From: Alteromonadaceae bacterium
GTDB taxonomy: Bacteria; Pseudomonadota; Gammaproteobacteria; Enterobacterales; Alteromonadaceae
Reading direction: 5' to 3'
Length of the DNA stretch: 41,637 nt
Assembly (NCBI GenBank): GCA_027013165.1
Contig: JALUXV010000466.1
Coordinates: 1-41,637 of the forward strand
Shown here: piece after piece, positions 8,231 to 16,941 of the stretch
Layout of the letters: the number at the start of each line of letters is the position of its first letter
Position numbering within the stretch: position 1 is the stretch's first letter
Made by a program: the position numbers and the translations under genes
The notes under the pieces: generated by a model
Database searches by the model: none
Seen by the model: the letters and a program-made list of their open reading frames with translations, nothing else
Told to the model about the DNA's origin: nothing

Positions 8231-9598
8231 TTGTTAATCCCAGGAAGTGATGATTTATGGTTTCTCCCCCTTGGAGGAACAGGTGAAATAGGGATGAATC
8301 TCAATTTATATGGTCACGACGGAAAGTGGCTCATGATAGATTGTGGAATATCCTTCGATGAGCCCCTCATACCATCCTATCGGAGTTCCAACAACAGTCA
8401 AACATCACACCCTGTAGTGGCGCCAGATCCGTCATTTATTACGCAACAAAAAGACCATTTAGTGGGTATAGTGATTACCCATGCCCATGAAGATCATATT
8501 GGAGCTTTACCTCATTTGTGGGAACGCTTTAAGTGCCCTGTGTATACTACGCCATTTACCGCCGAGGTGCTTAGGCGCAAGCTTTCTCGTTCGACTATTG
8601 CTAATAAAGTGCCGATCGTAGAAGTTACTGGGCAAAGTACGCAGAGTATTGGACCCTTTACTCTGCAATGGCTTGCAATCACTCACTCAATTCCTGAACC
8701 CTATGCCATAAAAATAACCACGCCAGTTGGTACTGTATTACACACTGCCGATTGGAAGATTGACCCCCAACCGGTGACAGGAAAGCCTTTTAATCATCAA
8801 GCGTTTCGTCAATTGGCGAACGAGGGGATACTGGCGCTTGTGGGAGATTCAACCAATGCCAATAAGCCCGGATTTTCTTTGTCTGAACGTACCTGTTACG
8901 ACGGATTGTTAAATACTATTAAACCGCTCAAAGGGCGAGTAGTGGTGACTTGTTTTGCAAGCAATGTAGCCCGCCTTATTTCTTTGGCCAAAGTTGCACA
9001 GAAGACAGGACGGTACATAAGCTTGTTTGGTCGCTCCTTGCTAAACATGTACGCTATTGCCAAATATCGGGATTTGTGGCCTGAGGATTTAACCTTGCTT
9101 GATCCTGGCCATTTAGGCTATCTCCCCCCAGAAGAAGTCATGATAGTGGCAACGGGAAGTCAAGGAGAGCCAAAAGCAGCACTGGCTAGACTTGCGGCAG
9201 ACACTCATCATCAAGTGGAGCTTGCAAAAGGCGATGCGGTGGTTTACTCGTCCATTGTTATACCCGGTAACGAATGCGCCGTAGATAAAGTTAATCGGGC
9301 TTTGAAAGCTAAGGGTATTAGTGTTATTCAAAGTGAACACAGTACTTTGCCTATACACGCCAGCGGACACCCTTGTGCAGAAGAGCTGAAGCTGATGTAT
9401 CAGTGGATCCAACCTGAAATAGCCATTCCTGTTCATGGTGAGCAAGAGCATTTAAACGCTCATGCACAAATTGCCAAATCTTGCGGGGTTAACAAGCACT
9501 ACGTTGGTCAAAACGGCGATTTGTATCGTTTAGCGCCACAGCCAAGTATTCGAAGGCAGCAAGTGGCAACGGGACGCATCCCTTTGCAACAAGGCTGA
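8231..9598 (+). CDS. RNase J-like metallo-beta-lactamase/beta-CASP nuclease
   Basis: This is an RNA-processing type metallo-nuclease. Visible motifs, in order, are FLPLGGTGEIGMN, the zinc motif THAHEDHIGALPHLW, ITHSIPEPYAI, LHTADWKID, GDSTNANKPGFSLSE, HASGHP and PVHGE. These are the metal-binding and beta-CASP motifs of RNase J. At about 455 residues it lacks the extra C-terminal domain of Bacillus RNase J (about 550). The open frame extends up to 8159. The upstream residues are atypical, and AGAGGAG at 8214-8220 is well placed for the TTG at 8231, so that start is preferred. An ATG at 8192 is possible. The role of RNase J homologues in gammaproteobacteria, which rely on RNase E, is unclear. 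Confidence 0.8.
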   Translation: MLIPGSDDLWFLPLGGTGEIGMNLNLYGHDGKWLMIDCGISFDEPLIPSYRSSNNSQTSHPVVAPDPSFITQQKDHLVGIVITHAHEDHIGALPHLWERFKCPVYTTPFTAEVLRRKLSRSTIANKVPIVEVTGQSTQSIGPFTLQWLAITHSIPEPYAIKITTPVGTVLHTADWKIDPQPVTGKPFNHQAFRQLANEGILALVGDSTNANKPGFSLSERTCYDGLLNTIKPLKGRVVVTCFASNVARLISLAKVAQKTGRYISLFGRSLLNMYAIAKYRDLWPEDLTLLDPGHLGYLPPEEVMIVATGSQGEPKAALARLAADTHHQVELAKGDAVVYSSIVIPGNECAVDKVNRALKAKGISVIQSEHSTLPIHASGHPCAEELKLMYQWIQPEIAIPVHGEQEHLNAHAQIAKSCGVNKHYVGQNGDLYRLAPQPSIRRQQVATGRIPLQQG

Positions 9599-9617
9599 AA
9601 TACAAACTAATCCGCAC

Positions 9618-9633
9618 TGTGAGAATATTCACA
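9618..9633. promoter_or_regulatory. CRP-type site upstream of the GGDEF-EAL gene
   Basis: TGTGA-GAATAT-TCACA matches the cAMP-CRP consensus half-sites exactly with the N6 spacing. Its centre is about 79 bases before the GTG start. TACACT at 9659-9664 could be a -10 element, which would place the site near -45. Binding is inferred. Confidence 0.65.
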
Positions 9634-9704
9634 CGTGCATTTGAACATTTCGATCTGTTACACTTAGCTTACAAAAAATAACAACATTAGAGTGATGCGT
9701 TGCT

Positions 9705-12700
9705 GTGCAAAGGAAGGTTTGGCTATTTTTTTTACTCCCACTATTTGCTTTAGGGGTTAATGCCGAACCTAAGTTGCCCAACCCTGTTTTTCAGTCGCTT
9801 TCTACCAAAAATGGCTTACCACAAGACGTGGTCAATCACATCCAAATAGACGACGAAGGCTTTGTTTGGATTGCTACAGAAGGCGGTGTTATCCGTTGGG
9901 ACGGTACCAAGGCTCAATTAATACGCGGGCCAGACGATGTCTTTATCAACCTTTCTATTGATCGGCTTTCTATCGAAAAAGGCAAAGCGCTGTGGATTAG
10001 TACTTTTTCTGGTGGTGTATATCGATTAGATTTTCAGACCAATCAAACTGAGCAAGTGTTGGCGCTACCTTACGCAGAGCAGAGCGATTGGATTCAAAAC
10101 GCAGAAGATTTTTTTTGGCATACCGAAAATACGGTTTATTTAGCCTTACCTGAACAGGTGATTCGGTATAATACCGCCACCTCAAAATTTGAAGTTGTAT
10201 TTACTTTAGATGCTTCTTTACTCGCTGCTGGCCATGGAAATCGAGCGGTACATATCATCGATGAATTTCTCTTAGTTGCTACTTCGGCAGGAGTTTTTTA
10301 CAAAGATTTAGACGACTTAAATTCGCCTGCCGAGAGGCTAAATTATCTTAATGGTGTTGAACCTGATATCGATAATCAAAATGCTAAGTTACTCCTGCGG
10401 GACGACAGCGATAGATTTTGGATTGGTACGGTTAGTGGTGTTTATCAATCGTCGGTGTCGGATCTTCGTCTACAACTGAGCAAGCAATCACAGTCGAAGT
10501 TTTCTGCTCATATGCCCATGCGTAATGTTTGGACGATGGAACCGTCCGGTGATTCGTCGTTTTGGATTGGAACTAACAAGGGCTTATTTAGCCTTTCAAA
10601 GCGCCAAGACAGCTGGGTGAGTGAACATATTTTAGAGCCCCATAACGGTCGCAGTGAATTGTCGAATAAACGTATCCGAACGCTTGCGACGGATCAATTG
10701 GGTAATTTATGGTTGGGCTCTATCTACGGCGGTGCGCTGTATTTTGGCGTTAAAAGCGCTGAAATTGAAACCATTCAAAACTCTCGGTTCGCTGACAATC
10801 AACTACTCACCGACGGGGTGATATGGTCATTAGCTCAAACCGATGAAGATAGTTTGTGGATTGGTACGGAAAACGGGCTAAATAGGTATTATTTCGAAAG
10901 TAAAAACACCGATCAATATTGGTTCGAAGACAGTGAACTTTTCGAGCCTGGTTCGGCAGCCATTCAACGAATTCTACCTCAAACTAATGGTGCTCTATTT
11001 CTAGAGAGCTATTACGGTATACGCCTGTTTGATCCCGAATCAGGAGAAATTACGCGGCCCCCCTTATCAGAAGGTGATGAACAAGTCTTTGATGCTTGGA
11101 GTTCAGGTATGAACATCGACAGTAAAGACCGTTTGTACTTTATTGGGAGCGAGTTTTTTCGCTACACGCCAGATACTCAAAAAATTGAAGTACTACCGTT
11201 AAACGAGGATATTTTTGATACTAAGTTTTCGGTGGGGTTTTTAGGGGAGTCAAGCTATCACGGGGGCAAAATCTTTTTGTCTATGATGAGTGGTTTATGG
11301 CTAATCGACCCTGACTCCTTTGACACTGAATTGGTCTATCTTTTTTCAGAAGAGCAGCGCTCTAACCTGCAATCTGTATCTTCCTGGGTTATCGACGACA
11401 CGGGTATTCTTTGGTTGGCATTTACTGGCTATGGGCTTTTTGGTTTAGATGCCGATACATTTGAGCCTCAATACCACCTTAATGAAGATAATCTATTGTT
11501 GTCTAACATTGTTTATGGCTTGAAAAAAGACCAACAGGGCGGCATTTGGTTCAGCTCGCACAATGGGTTGCACCAGTACTCACCGAAAACTGGCCAAGTT
11601 TATAACTTTATCTATGGCAGAGAGCTTCCTGTGTCTGAGTTCAACCAAGGCGCTGTATCTAAAATAAAAGGTGGCCAACTCGCTTATGGGTCAACGTCTG
11701 GCGTGGTGGTTTTTTCTCCTGAAACGTTGAGAAACATGGATAAATCTGGGAGTTTGTTGTCGTTTCAAGCAGCGATAACAGGCGTTACTTCTGGGAATCA
11801 GAATTTAGATTTACCTTTTTCTAATTTACACGGAATGGAAGTGACTCTTTCTCACGAGGAAAATAGTTTTACCGTTGATTACTCTGCAATGACTATGAGT
11901 GGTATTGGTAACGTGAAATATCACTATCGTTTTCAACAAGGTAATCAAATTATTAGCGAAGGGATCACTCGTGATAGTCAGTTAACTATTACTAATGTAA
12001 AGCCAGGGAGCTATACCTTTACGGTGACACCAACTCCCGGAAGTATGGAATACCGTGTACTTCCCGCAGAACTGCGGATTATCATGCCGTATGCGCCTTG
12101 GCGCTCTCCGCTGGCTTACCTTGCCTATGTGCTTATCTTCCTTATGCTGGCGTCTGCCATTGTGTTGTCTCGAAGAAAGCAGTTATTCAGGTTGCAAAGT
12201 GCTCAAGAAGAAGTGGCATTGTTCAGTGAAGCTTTCAAACAAACACGAGACTGGGTGGTTATTTTTAATGATCAAAAAGTCCCAGTTGCTGCCAATCCTG
12301 TGTTCGAAACGGTATTTGGCATAAATACAAACAATCCATTGCCTACCGAAATGGAGAAAATTTACCGACGCTCTACTAATTTGAGCAGACAACTCTTGGG
12401 TAAGCTCAGCAACATGACATCTGGTGAATTCTGGAAAGGCGAGGCGATTATTGAGGGGCCTAATGGAAAACGTTACGACACCATCATAGCGGTTACCGCA
12501 ATGGGCACAGAAGGCCAAGCACCGTCTCATTTCTTGCTCGTTATCTCTGATATTTCAGAACAAAAGTTGGCTGAACGTAAGCTGCTCAAAGTAGCCAATT
12601 ACGATGGCCTTACAGGTTTAGTCAATCGCAGTTTATTGTTAGACAGATTAGAGCACGCAATTGCCAATGCCCGTCAACACGAAACTCGCGTTGCTGTGAT

Positions 12701-13871
12701 GTTTATAGATTTGGATCGATTTAAAAGCATCAATGATACATTGGGGCACGACTACGGGGACAAACTCTTGCGAGTGGTGGCGAATCGCATGCGCAATTTA
12801 GTCGCCGATAAGGGAACGGTCGCGAGATTAGGCGGAGACGAATTTGTCATTGTGATAGAAGAGGTTTCGAAAGACGATGATCTCAGTTCGTTTGTTTCAC
12901 AAATTATCGACGCTGTAGAAACGCCTATAGCCCTTGCTAGTGAAATGCTAAGAGTGTCTTGCAGTATGGGTATATCTTTTTACCCAGACGATGCAGTAGA
13001 GCCCGCTGAGCTAATTAAACGCGCCGATGTTGCCATGTACAGTGCGAAAAAAGATGCGCTCAATGGATTTGCCTATTTTACGTCTGATATGAATGAAAAG
13101 GCCAGACAACGACTAGTTACTGAAAATCTTGTTAAGCGTGCCTATTTAGAATCCTGTTTTGTTAATCACTATCAGCCCATTGTTGATGCAAAGTCAAATA
13201 AGGTGGTTGGCGTAGAGTTGCTTTTGCGCTGTTCTGTAGACCAATCGCCATTATATCCGGATGTATTTATCCCTGTACTGGAGCAATTGCGTTACATCGT
13301 AGACGTTACTCGACAAGCTATGGAGGATGCTGCATCGGATTTAGCACAATGGTACAAGGCGGGGTTTGATGGGTTCGTAGCAATTAACTTGTCGGCGCTG
13401 CATTTTAAGTCTGAATTTGATATTGATTTCGTAGAGAACATCTTAACCTCTTTTGGTTTACCTAAGCATGCGTTCCGATTTGAGATTACCGAAGGGGTAC
13501 TCATGGACGATAGCGACATGAGCCGCCAACAAATTCAGCGTTTAGTCGACGCTGGGTTTATTCTTGCCCTTGATGATTTTGGCACTGGTTATTCGTCGCT
13601 GAGTTACTTAAAACGCTACCCCTTATCTGTGTTGAAAATCGACAAGAGTTTCATCTTCGACATGACGTCGAAAACGGCAGACAACGCCCTTGTTGACACT
13701 ACCATAGCATTGGCAGCGAACCTTGGAATGTGCTGCGTTGCTGAGGGCGTTGAAACAGCGGAACAGGCGCAATCATTACTGCAAAAAGATTGTCGATATC
13801 ATCAAGGATATTTTTACGCCAAACCAGCCCCAGCCGCCGATATCCAAGCTTACATACTCCAACATTTTTGA
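9705..13871 (+). CDS. Propeller sensor / Y_Y_Y / PAS / GGDEF / EAL c-di-GMP protein
   Basis: This is a 1388-residue inner-membrane signalling protein. A signal peptide (VWLFFLLPLFALGVNA) is followed by about 700 periplasmic residues with repeated GxxWIGT/GLWLGS-type blades. That is a two-component-regulator propeller, and it is followed by a Y_Y_Y-type domain near 700-790. A membrane helix lies at about 800-820. A PAS-like segment follows, then a GGDEF domain (NYDGLTGL near 965; GGDEF intact at 1043-1047) and an EAL domain (about 1130-1385). In the latter, EAL reads ELL at 1171-1173, but NLS, ITE, DDFGTGYSS, LKIDKSF, AEGVET and QGY are all present. Synthesis and breakdown of c-di-GMP are both possible. 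GTG is the only plausible start, because a stop lies four codons upstream. Confidence 0.9.
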   Translation: MQRKVWLFFLLPLFALGVNAEPKLPNPVFQSLSTKNGLPQDVVNHIQIDDEGFVWIATEGGVIRWDGTKAQLIRGPDDVFINLSIDRLSIEKGKALWISTFSGGVYRLDFQTNQTEQVLALPYAEQSDWIQNAEDFFWHTENTVYLALPEQVIRYNTATSKFEVVFTLDASLLAAGHGNRAVHIIDEFLLVATSAGVFYKDLDDLNSPAERLNYLNGVEPDIDNQNAKLLLRDDSDRFWIGTVSGVYQSSVSDLRLQLSKQSQSKFSAHMPMRNVWTMEPSGDSSFWIGTNKGLFSLSKRQDSWVSEHILEPHNGRSELSNKRIRTLATDQLGNLWLGSIYGGALYFGVKSAEIETIQNSRFADNQLLTDGVIWSLAQTDEDSLWIGTENGLNRYYFESKNTDQYWFEDSELFEPGSAAIQRILPQTNGALFLESYYGIRLFDPESGEITRPPLSEGDEQVFDAWSSGMNIDSKDRLYFIGSEFFRYTPDTQKIEVLPLNEDIFDTKFSVGFLGESSYHGGKIFLSMMSGLWLIDPDSFDTELVYLFSEEQRSNLQSVSSWVIDDTGILWLAFTGYGLFGLDADTFEPQYHLNEDNLLLSNIVYGLKKDQQGGIWFSSHNGLHQYSPKTGQVYNFIYGRELPVSEFNQGAVSKIKGGQLAYGSTSGVVVFSPETLRNMDKSGSLLSFQAAITGVTSGNQNLDLPFSNLHGMEVTLSHEENSFTVDYSAMTMSGIGNVKYHYRFQQGNQIISEGITRDSQLTITNVKPGSYTFTVTPTPGSMEYRVLPAELRIIMPYAPWRSPLAYLAYVLIFLMLASAIVLSRRKQLFRLQSAQEEVALFSEAFKQTRDWVVIFNDQKVPVAANPVFETVFGINTNNPLPTEMEKIYRRSTNLSRQLLGKLSNMTSGEFWKGEAIIEGPNGKRYDTIIAVTAMGTEGQAPSHFLLVISDISEQKLAERKLLKVANYDGLTGLVNRSLLLDRLEHAIANARQHETRVAVMFIDLDRFKSINDTLGHDYGDKLLRVVANRMRNLVADKGTVARLGGDEFVIVIEEVSKDDDLSSFVSQIIDAVETPIALASEMLRVSCSMGISFYPDDAVEPAELIKRADVAMYSAKKDALNGFAYFTSDMNEKARQRLVTENLVKRAYLESCFVNHYQPIVDAKSNKVVGVELLLRCSVDQSPLYPDVFIPVLEQLRYIVDVTRQAMEDAASDLAQWYKAGFDGFVAINLSALHFKSEFDIDFVENILTSFGLPKHAFRFEITEGVLMDDSDMSRQQIQRLVDAGFILALDDFGTGYSSLSYLKRYPLSVLKIDKSFIFDMTSKTADNALVDTTIALAANLGMCCVAEGVETAEQAQSLLQKDCRYHQGYFYAKPAPAADIQAYILQHF

Positions 13872-13981
13872 TGTGCGAGCTAATGCAATAGCTCTATGGC
13901 GATATATCAGCGGGCCTAACTGATATCTATAAAAAATTTCGATGTTTACCGTACCATATGGCCTATCCGTCCGATCGATGT

Positions 13982-13993
13982 AAACGTTCGTTT
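13982..13993. promoter_or_regulatory. AAAC-N4-GTTT inverted repeat upstream of acyl-CoA synthetase
   Basis: AAAC-GTTC-GTTT lies about 95 bases before the gene. The half-sites resemble those reported for PsrA-type TetR regulators of fatty-acid genes. A second inverted repeat (ATGTAGCT at 14031-14038, AGCTACAT at 14059-14066) is closer to the start. Either may be an operator; this is a resemblance only. Confidence 0.3.
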
Positions 13994-14088
13994 AAAAAAG
14001 CTTGTCATGGCCTAAAAAATAGGGCTTATTATGTAGCTGTGAAAGATTTGTAAAATTAAGCTACATTTTAAAAACATACGAGTGACTT

Positions 14089-15762
14089 ATGCCGCTAGAT
14101 ATGACAGTAAACAGCACGGAAGTAATTAAATCGCCATTGACTATGCTTTACCACTGGGAAGCAACGCGTGGCAATGATCTGTACCTTACACAGCCAGTGT
14201 CGGGCGAGTACCAAGATTATACTTGGGCACAAGTTGCCAATCTGGCCCGTAAAGTCGCAAACAAACTCAAAAGCTTGGCTCTGCCTGAGGGAAGCCGCAT
14301 TGGCATTTTCTCAAAAAATTGCGTGGAGTGGTTTATCACTGACTTAGGTATCATGATGGCGGGCCATATATCTGTGCCCATATTCTCCACAGCGGGCCCA
14401 GATACTGTGAGTTACGTGTTAAAGCACGCAGATATCCAATTGTTGTTTGTGGGTAAATTAGACAATTCAGCCGAACAAGTCGCCGCTATTCCCAAAGAAT
14501 ACGAGACAGTTGCTTTTCCTTATCCCAATATCGACACCAAACAACAGTGGGAACAATTTATTGATTGTGAACCAATGACCGAATCGCCAGTGCCTGACAT
14601 GGACAGTGTTATGACCATTATCTACACGTCCGGTAGCACAGGGCAGCCAAAAGGAGTGGTTCACACTTACAATACGATTTGCTGGGCTGCACAGCGTTCG
14701 CTTAATCAATTATCGGTAAGCCAAGATGACTGCATTATGAGTTATCTTCCATTGGCTCACATCACCGAACGAGTGTTGGTAGAGCTAGCGAGTTTCTACA
14801 GTGGTGGCAAGATACACTTTGTTGAAGCACTCACCACATTTCAGCGAGATGTTGTTCACGCTCAACCGACCTTGTTTATTTCAGTACCTCGTTTGTGGAC
14901 GAAATTCCAAATGGGCGTGTTAGCTAAAATGCCACAACATAAACTTAACTTGCTGCTGAAAATACCAATTATTAACAAGCTAATTGCCAAGAAAATTCGA
15001 CAAGGTTTAGGTGTTGATAATGCGCGCTTATGGGCAAGTGGCTCAGCACCATTAGCGCCGCCAGTTATTGAATGGTTTGCAAAAATAGGCGTGTACATCT
15101 CAGAAGGCTGGGGAATGACTGAAAACAGCGCTTACGGTACAGGGAGTGTTCCTTTTCGACATGACAAAATAGGGTGTATTGGTATGCCTTATGATGGTGT
15201 TGATATCCGTATATCAGACGAGGGCGAAATTCAGGTTAAGTCTCCCTGTAATATGGTTGAGTACTACCTAGAGCCTGAAAAAACAAAAGAAGTTTTTACC
15301 GATGACGGATATTTACGCACGGGTGACAAAGGCGTTATTGACAGTGATGGCTATGTAAAAATTACCGGCAGGCTGAAAGATATATTTAAAACGGCTAAGG
15401 GAAAATATGTTGCGCCAGCACCTATTGAGTCCAAATTTATGGAAAACCCAATAGTAGAGCAGGTATGTGTAACAGGAACCAACTTGCCTCAGCCAATAGC
15501 GCTATTAGTTCTTAGTGAAGAAGCGCAAAAGCAAGACAAAGGCGAGGTTGAAGCCAGCTTAAAAGCAACGTTTAATGCTATTAATGCCAAGCTTGAAAGC
15601 CACCAAGTGATGGACCGTGTGATGGTTATGAGCAACGAGTGGAGTATAGAAAACGACTTGCTAACGCCAACGCTCAAAGTTAAACGTCACGTACTGGAAG
15701 AGCGCTTTGAACCTATTATCCAAGGCACATACTCTGAAGAATTAGTGTGGGTTAACGGGTAA
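14089..15762 (+). CDS. Long-chain acyl-CoA synthetase (AMP-binding, COG1022 type)
   Basis: The protein activates fatty acids to acyl-CoA through an acyl-adenylate. The P-loop-like A3 motif IYTSGSTGQPKGVVHTYN is near residue 178. YLPLAHITERV, the SGSAPLAPPVIEWF block, ISEGWGMTEN (A5) near 340, YLRTGDKG (A7) near 405 and KITGRLKDIFKTAKGKYVAP (A8/A10) near 425 are all intact. The FKTAKGKYVAP tail motif and the overall order fit the FadD15/FAA1 long-chain branch rather than the FadD branch. At 557 residues it is slightly short for that branch. It appears monocistronic, with a hairpin terminator after it. Chain-length preference cannot be read from sequence. Confidence 0.9.
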   Translation: MPLDMTVNSTEVIKSPLTMLYHWEATRGNDLYLTQPVSGEYQDYTWAQVANLARKVANKLKSLALPEGSRIGIFSKNCVEWFITDLGIMMAGHISVPIFSTAGPDTVSYVLKHADIQLLFVGKLDNSAEQVAAIPKEYETVAFPYPNIDTKQQWEQFIDCEPMTESPVPDMDSVMTIIYTSGSTGQPKGVVHTYNTICWAAQRSLNQLSVSQDDCIMSYLPLAHITERVLVELASFYSGGKIHFVEALTTFQRDVVHAQPTLFISVPRLWTKFQMGVLAKMPQHKLNLLLKIPIINKLIAKKIRQGLGVDNARLWASGSAPLAPPVIEWFAKIGVYISEGWGMTENSAYGTGSVPFRHDKIGCIGMPYDGVDIRISDEGEIQVKSPCNMVEYYLEPEKTKEVFTDDGYLRTGDKGVIDSDGYVKITGRLKDIFKTAKGKYVAPAPIESKFMENPIVEQVCVTGTNLPQPIALLVLSEEAQKQDKGEVEASLKATFNAINAKLESHQVMDRVMVMSNEWSIENDLLTPTLKVKRHVLEERFEPIIQGTYSEELVWVNG

Positions 15763-15776
15763 ACTAATACCAGAAT

Positions 15777-15813
15777 AACTCAATCAGCCTCTTTTGGCCG
15801 ATTGAGTTGTTCT
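15777..15813. terminator. Terminator between convergent genes
   Basis: AACTCAATC and GATTGAGTT form a 9-bp stem, with an inner GCC/GGC pair closing a TCTTTT loop. GTTCTTTA follows. It lies between convergent genes and may serve both strands. Confidence 0.75.
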
Positions 15814-15825
15814 TTATAACTGTAG

Positions 15826-16479
15826 TTATGCGGGGTAGCGGTGAGCAAGCCCTTGATAGACCTTGTCGCTATAGTTCTCATCAGCCATATCTAATGCGTC
15901 CAATACTTCAACTAAGTGCTCGTTATCTTCTTTCCCATTCCAGATTTTAATGTAAGTTCCTTCTTTGTAGCCGTTGTCTTGTCTAAAGAAGTTCAATACA
16001 TTTTTACCTACGTATTGGCGATATAGCTCGTCAGTATTCATTTCTGATTGTTCTACAATAACCATAAAGAGTGGCACACTAAAACGCTTGGCAGCACATA
16101 GCCCTGCCATTAGTTCTAGGTTATCGAGTAGGGAGTTTTCTGTTGGTGCGTATTCAACATTGTCAAAAGTCACCTTAGGTGATGATTCTGTCAGAGCGCC
16201 AGCTATTGTAGTTGCCGATGCGGAGATATCTCCGTTAAATTCGATGATGCTGGCTGAAAGCGCGAAGTGCCAAATATCTACCAACTCCATTTGTAATTGT
16301 GGCAGATCCTTTTGTTGCGCTTTCCACCACTTCCAACCGTGATGATCAATAGCTTCAACAGACTCCACCATTGCCGCGCGCAAATAGCCGTAACCCGCGG
16401 TTAACCAACTAGGGTTAACCTTTGTATTCATTTTGTCTTGTAGCGAGAGCATTGTTGAAAGCTGTTGTTGTGAAAGCAT
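15826..16479 (-). CDS. All-alpha (dimeric-type) dUTP diphosphatase
   Basis: The 217-residue helical protein carries the all-alpha NTP pyrophosphatase metal motif. MVESVEAIDHHGWKWWK (ExxE plus the following tryptophans) lies near residues 37-53, and LQMELVDIWHF (ExxD) near 61-71. The WKWWK and VDIWHF segments are typical of dUTPase_2 (Campylobacter/Leishmania-like) enzymes, which turn dUTP into dUMP. This differs from the trimeric Dut. It is convergent with the acyl-CoA synthetase gene, and its upstream region faces the sRNA/recC control region. The start is an ATG; the reading is unambiguous. Confidence 0.85.
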   Translation of the reverse strand: MLSQQQLSTMLSLQDKMNTKVNPSWLTAGYGYLRAAMVESVEAIDHHGWKWWKAQQKDLPQLQMELVDIWHFALSASIIEFNGDISASATTIAGALTESSPKVTFDNVEYAPTENSLLDNLELMAGLCAAKRFSVPLFMVIVEQSEMNTDELYRQYVGKNVLNFFRQDNGYKEGTYIKIWNGKEDNEHLVEVLDALDMADENYSDKVYQGLAHRYPA

Positions 16480-16596
16480 TGAAGTTCCTGAGGCTAAGTA
16501 TAGTGTTCTGGGCTCAGCGCCCTTAGTTATGTAGAAAGTTTACTGGAATGGCTGCGTAGCGTGAACTGTTTTGTTGTTTATCATCATGCTGTTTGG

Positions 16597-16612
16597 TGGT
16601 GCATTTGCACCA
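16597..16612. promoter_or_regulatory. 16-bp perfect palindrome, candidate enhancer site
   Basis: TGGTGCA-TT-TGCACCA lies about 100-114 bases before the predicted sigma54 transcription start at 16711. That is the usual place for an enhancer-binding activator site. The arms are those of NtrC sites but in the reverse order, so the activator is not assigned. Confidence 0.5.
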
Positions 16613-16684
16613 TGTGTTATCGGTTATGCTAGTGTTACCTTTCGGTGATTTAGTTAAAGTGTTGATTTTTAAGGTTTTAAAATT

Positions 16685-16700
16685 TGGCACTCCTCATGCT
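16685..16700 (+). promoter_or_regulatory. Putative sigma54 promoter
   Basis: TGGCAC-TCCTC-ATGCT has the invariant GG (16686-16687) and GC (16698-16699) with exactly ten bases between. The -24 box is a perfect TGGCAC. The -12 box has ATGCT rather than TTGCT. The predicted start is the G at about 16711. Confidence 0.6.
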
Positions 16701-16710
16701 ATATGAAATA

Positions 16711-16842
16711 GTGTTAACTGTGCTACTTCGTAACGTTAACCTCATCTAGTGCCAGGCAACGCTAGTTAAGGTTGTTATTGTTTAGCCCGTAAACCTTACC
16801 CATGTTGGTTTTTCGTGTCCTGAGGCCAACATGGGTTTTTTT
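16711..16842 (+). ncRNA. Candidate sigma54-dependent small RNA (or recC leader)
   Basis: No protein gene on this strand lies between the acyl-CoA synthetase and recC, yet a strong intrinsic terminator ends at 16842. Between it and the sigma54-like promoter are about 132 bases with three further stems: GTTAAC at 16713-16718 with 16735-16740; CTAGTG/CGCTAG at 16746-16765 (one G-U pair); and TAAGGTT/AACCTTA at 16767-16798. A structured transcript ending at a terminator is the simplest reading. It does not resemble Qrr, Spot 42, CrcZ or 6S as I know them. Alternatively it is a recCBD leader with a terminator that is read through. No expression data are available. Confidence 0.5.
16798..16842 (+). 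terminator. Strong intrinsic terminator before recC
   Basis: An 11-bp perfect stem (ACCCATGTTGG at 16798-16808 and CCAACATGGGT at 16826-16836) is followed by a run of seven T at 16836-16842. An ATG inside its right arm opens the recC frame but is very unlikely to be a start. Confidence 0.85.
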
Positions 16843-16941
16843 ATCCTCATGCTTTTAAGCTCAAAACTTTTATCGCTAATTTTTCTCTTCTTTTCTCTGT
16901 TTAGGGTAAACTATTACTTATTTATCAGGGATGTATTTGTC

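Noticed and set aside
12055-12324. Overlapping frame inside the GGDEF-EAL gene
   Set aside because: It is in another frame of a well-supported gene, and its composition (rich in Cys and Leu) looks non-coding.
16597-16612. NtrC or LuxO binding site
   Set aside because: The arms TGGTGCA and TGCACCA are in the reverse order to NtrC sites, and the spacer is 2 rather than the LuxO pattern of 3. I record only an unassigned palindrome.
16831-16941. ATG at 16831 as the recC start
   Set aside because: It lies in a terminator stem, and its first 37 codons give a hydrophobic segment unlike RecC N-termini. A TTG with a good RBS at 16942 fits better.
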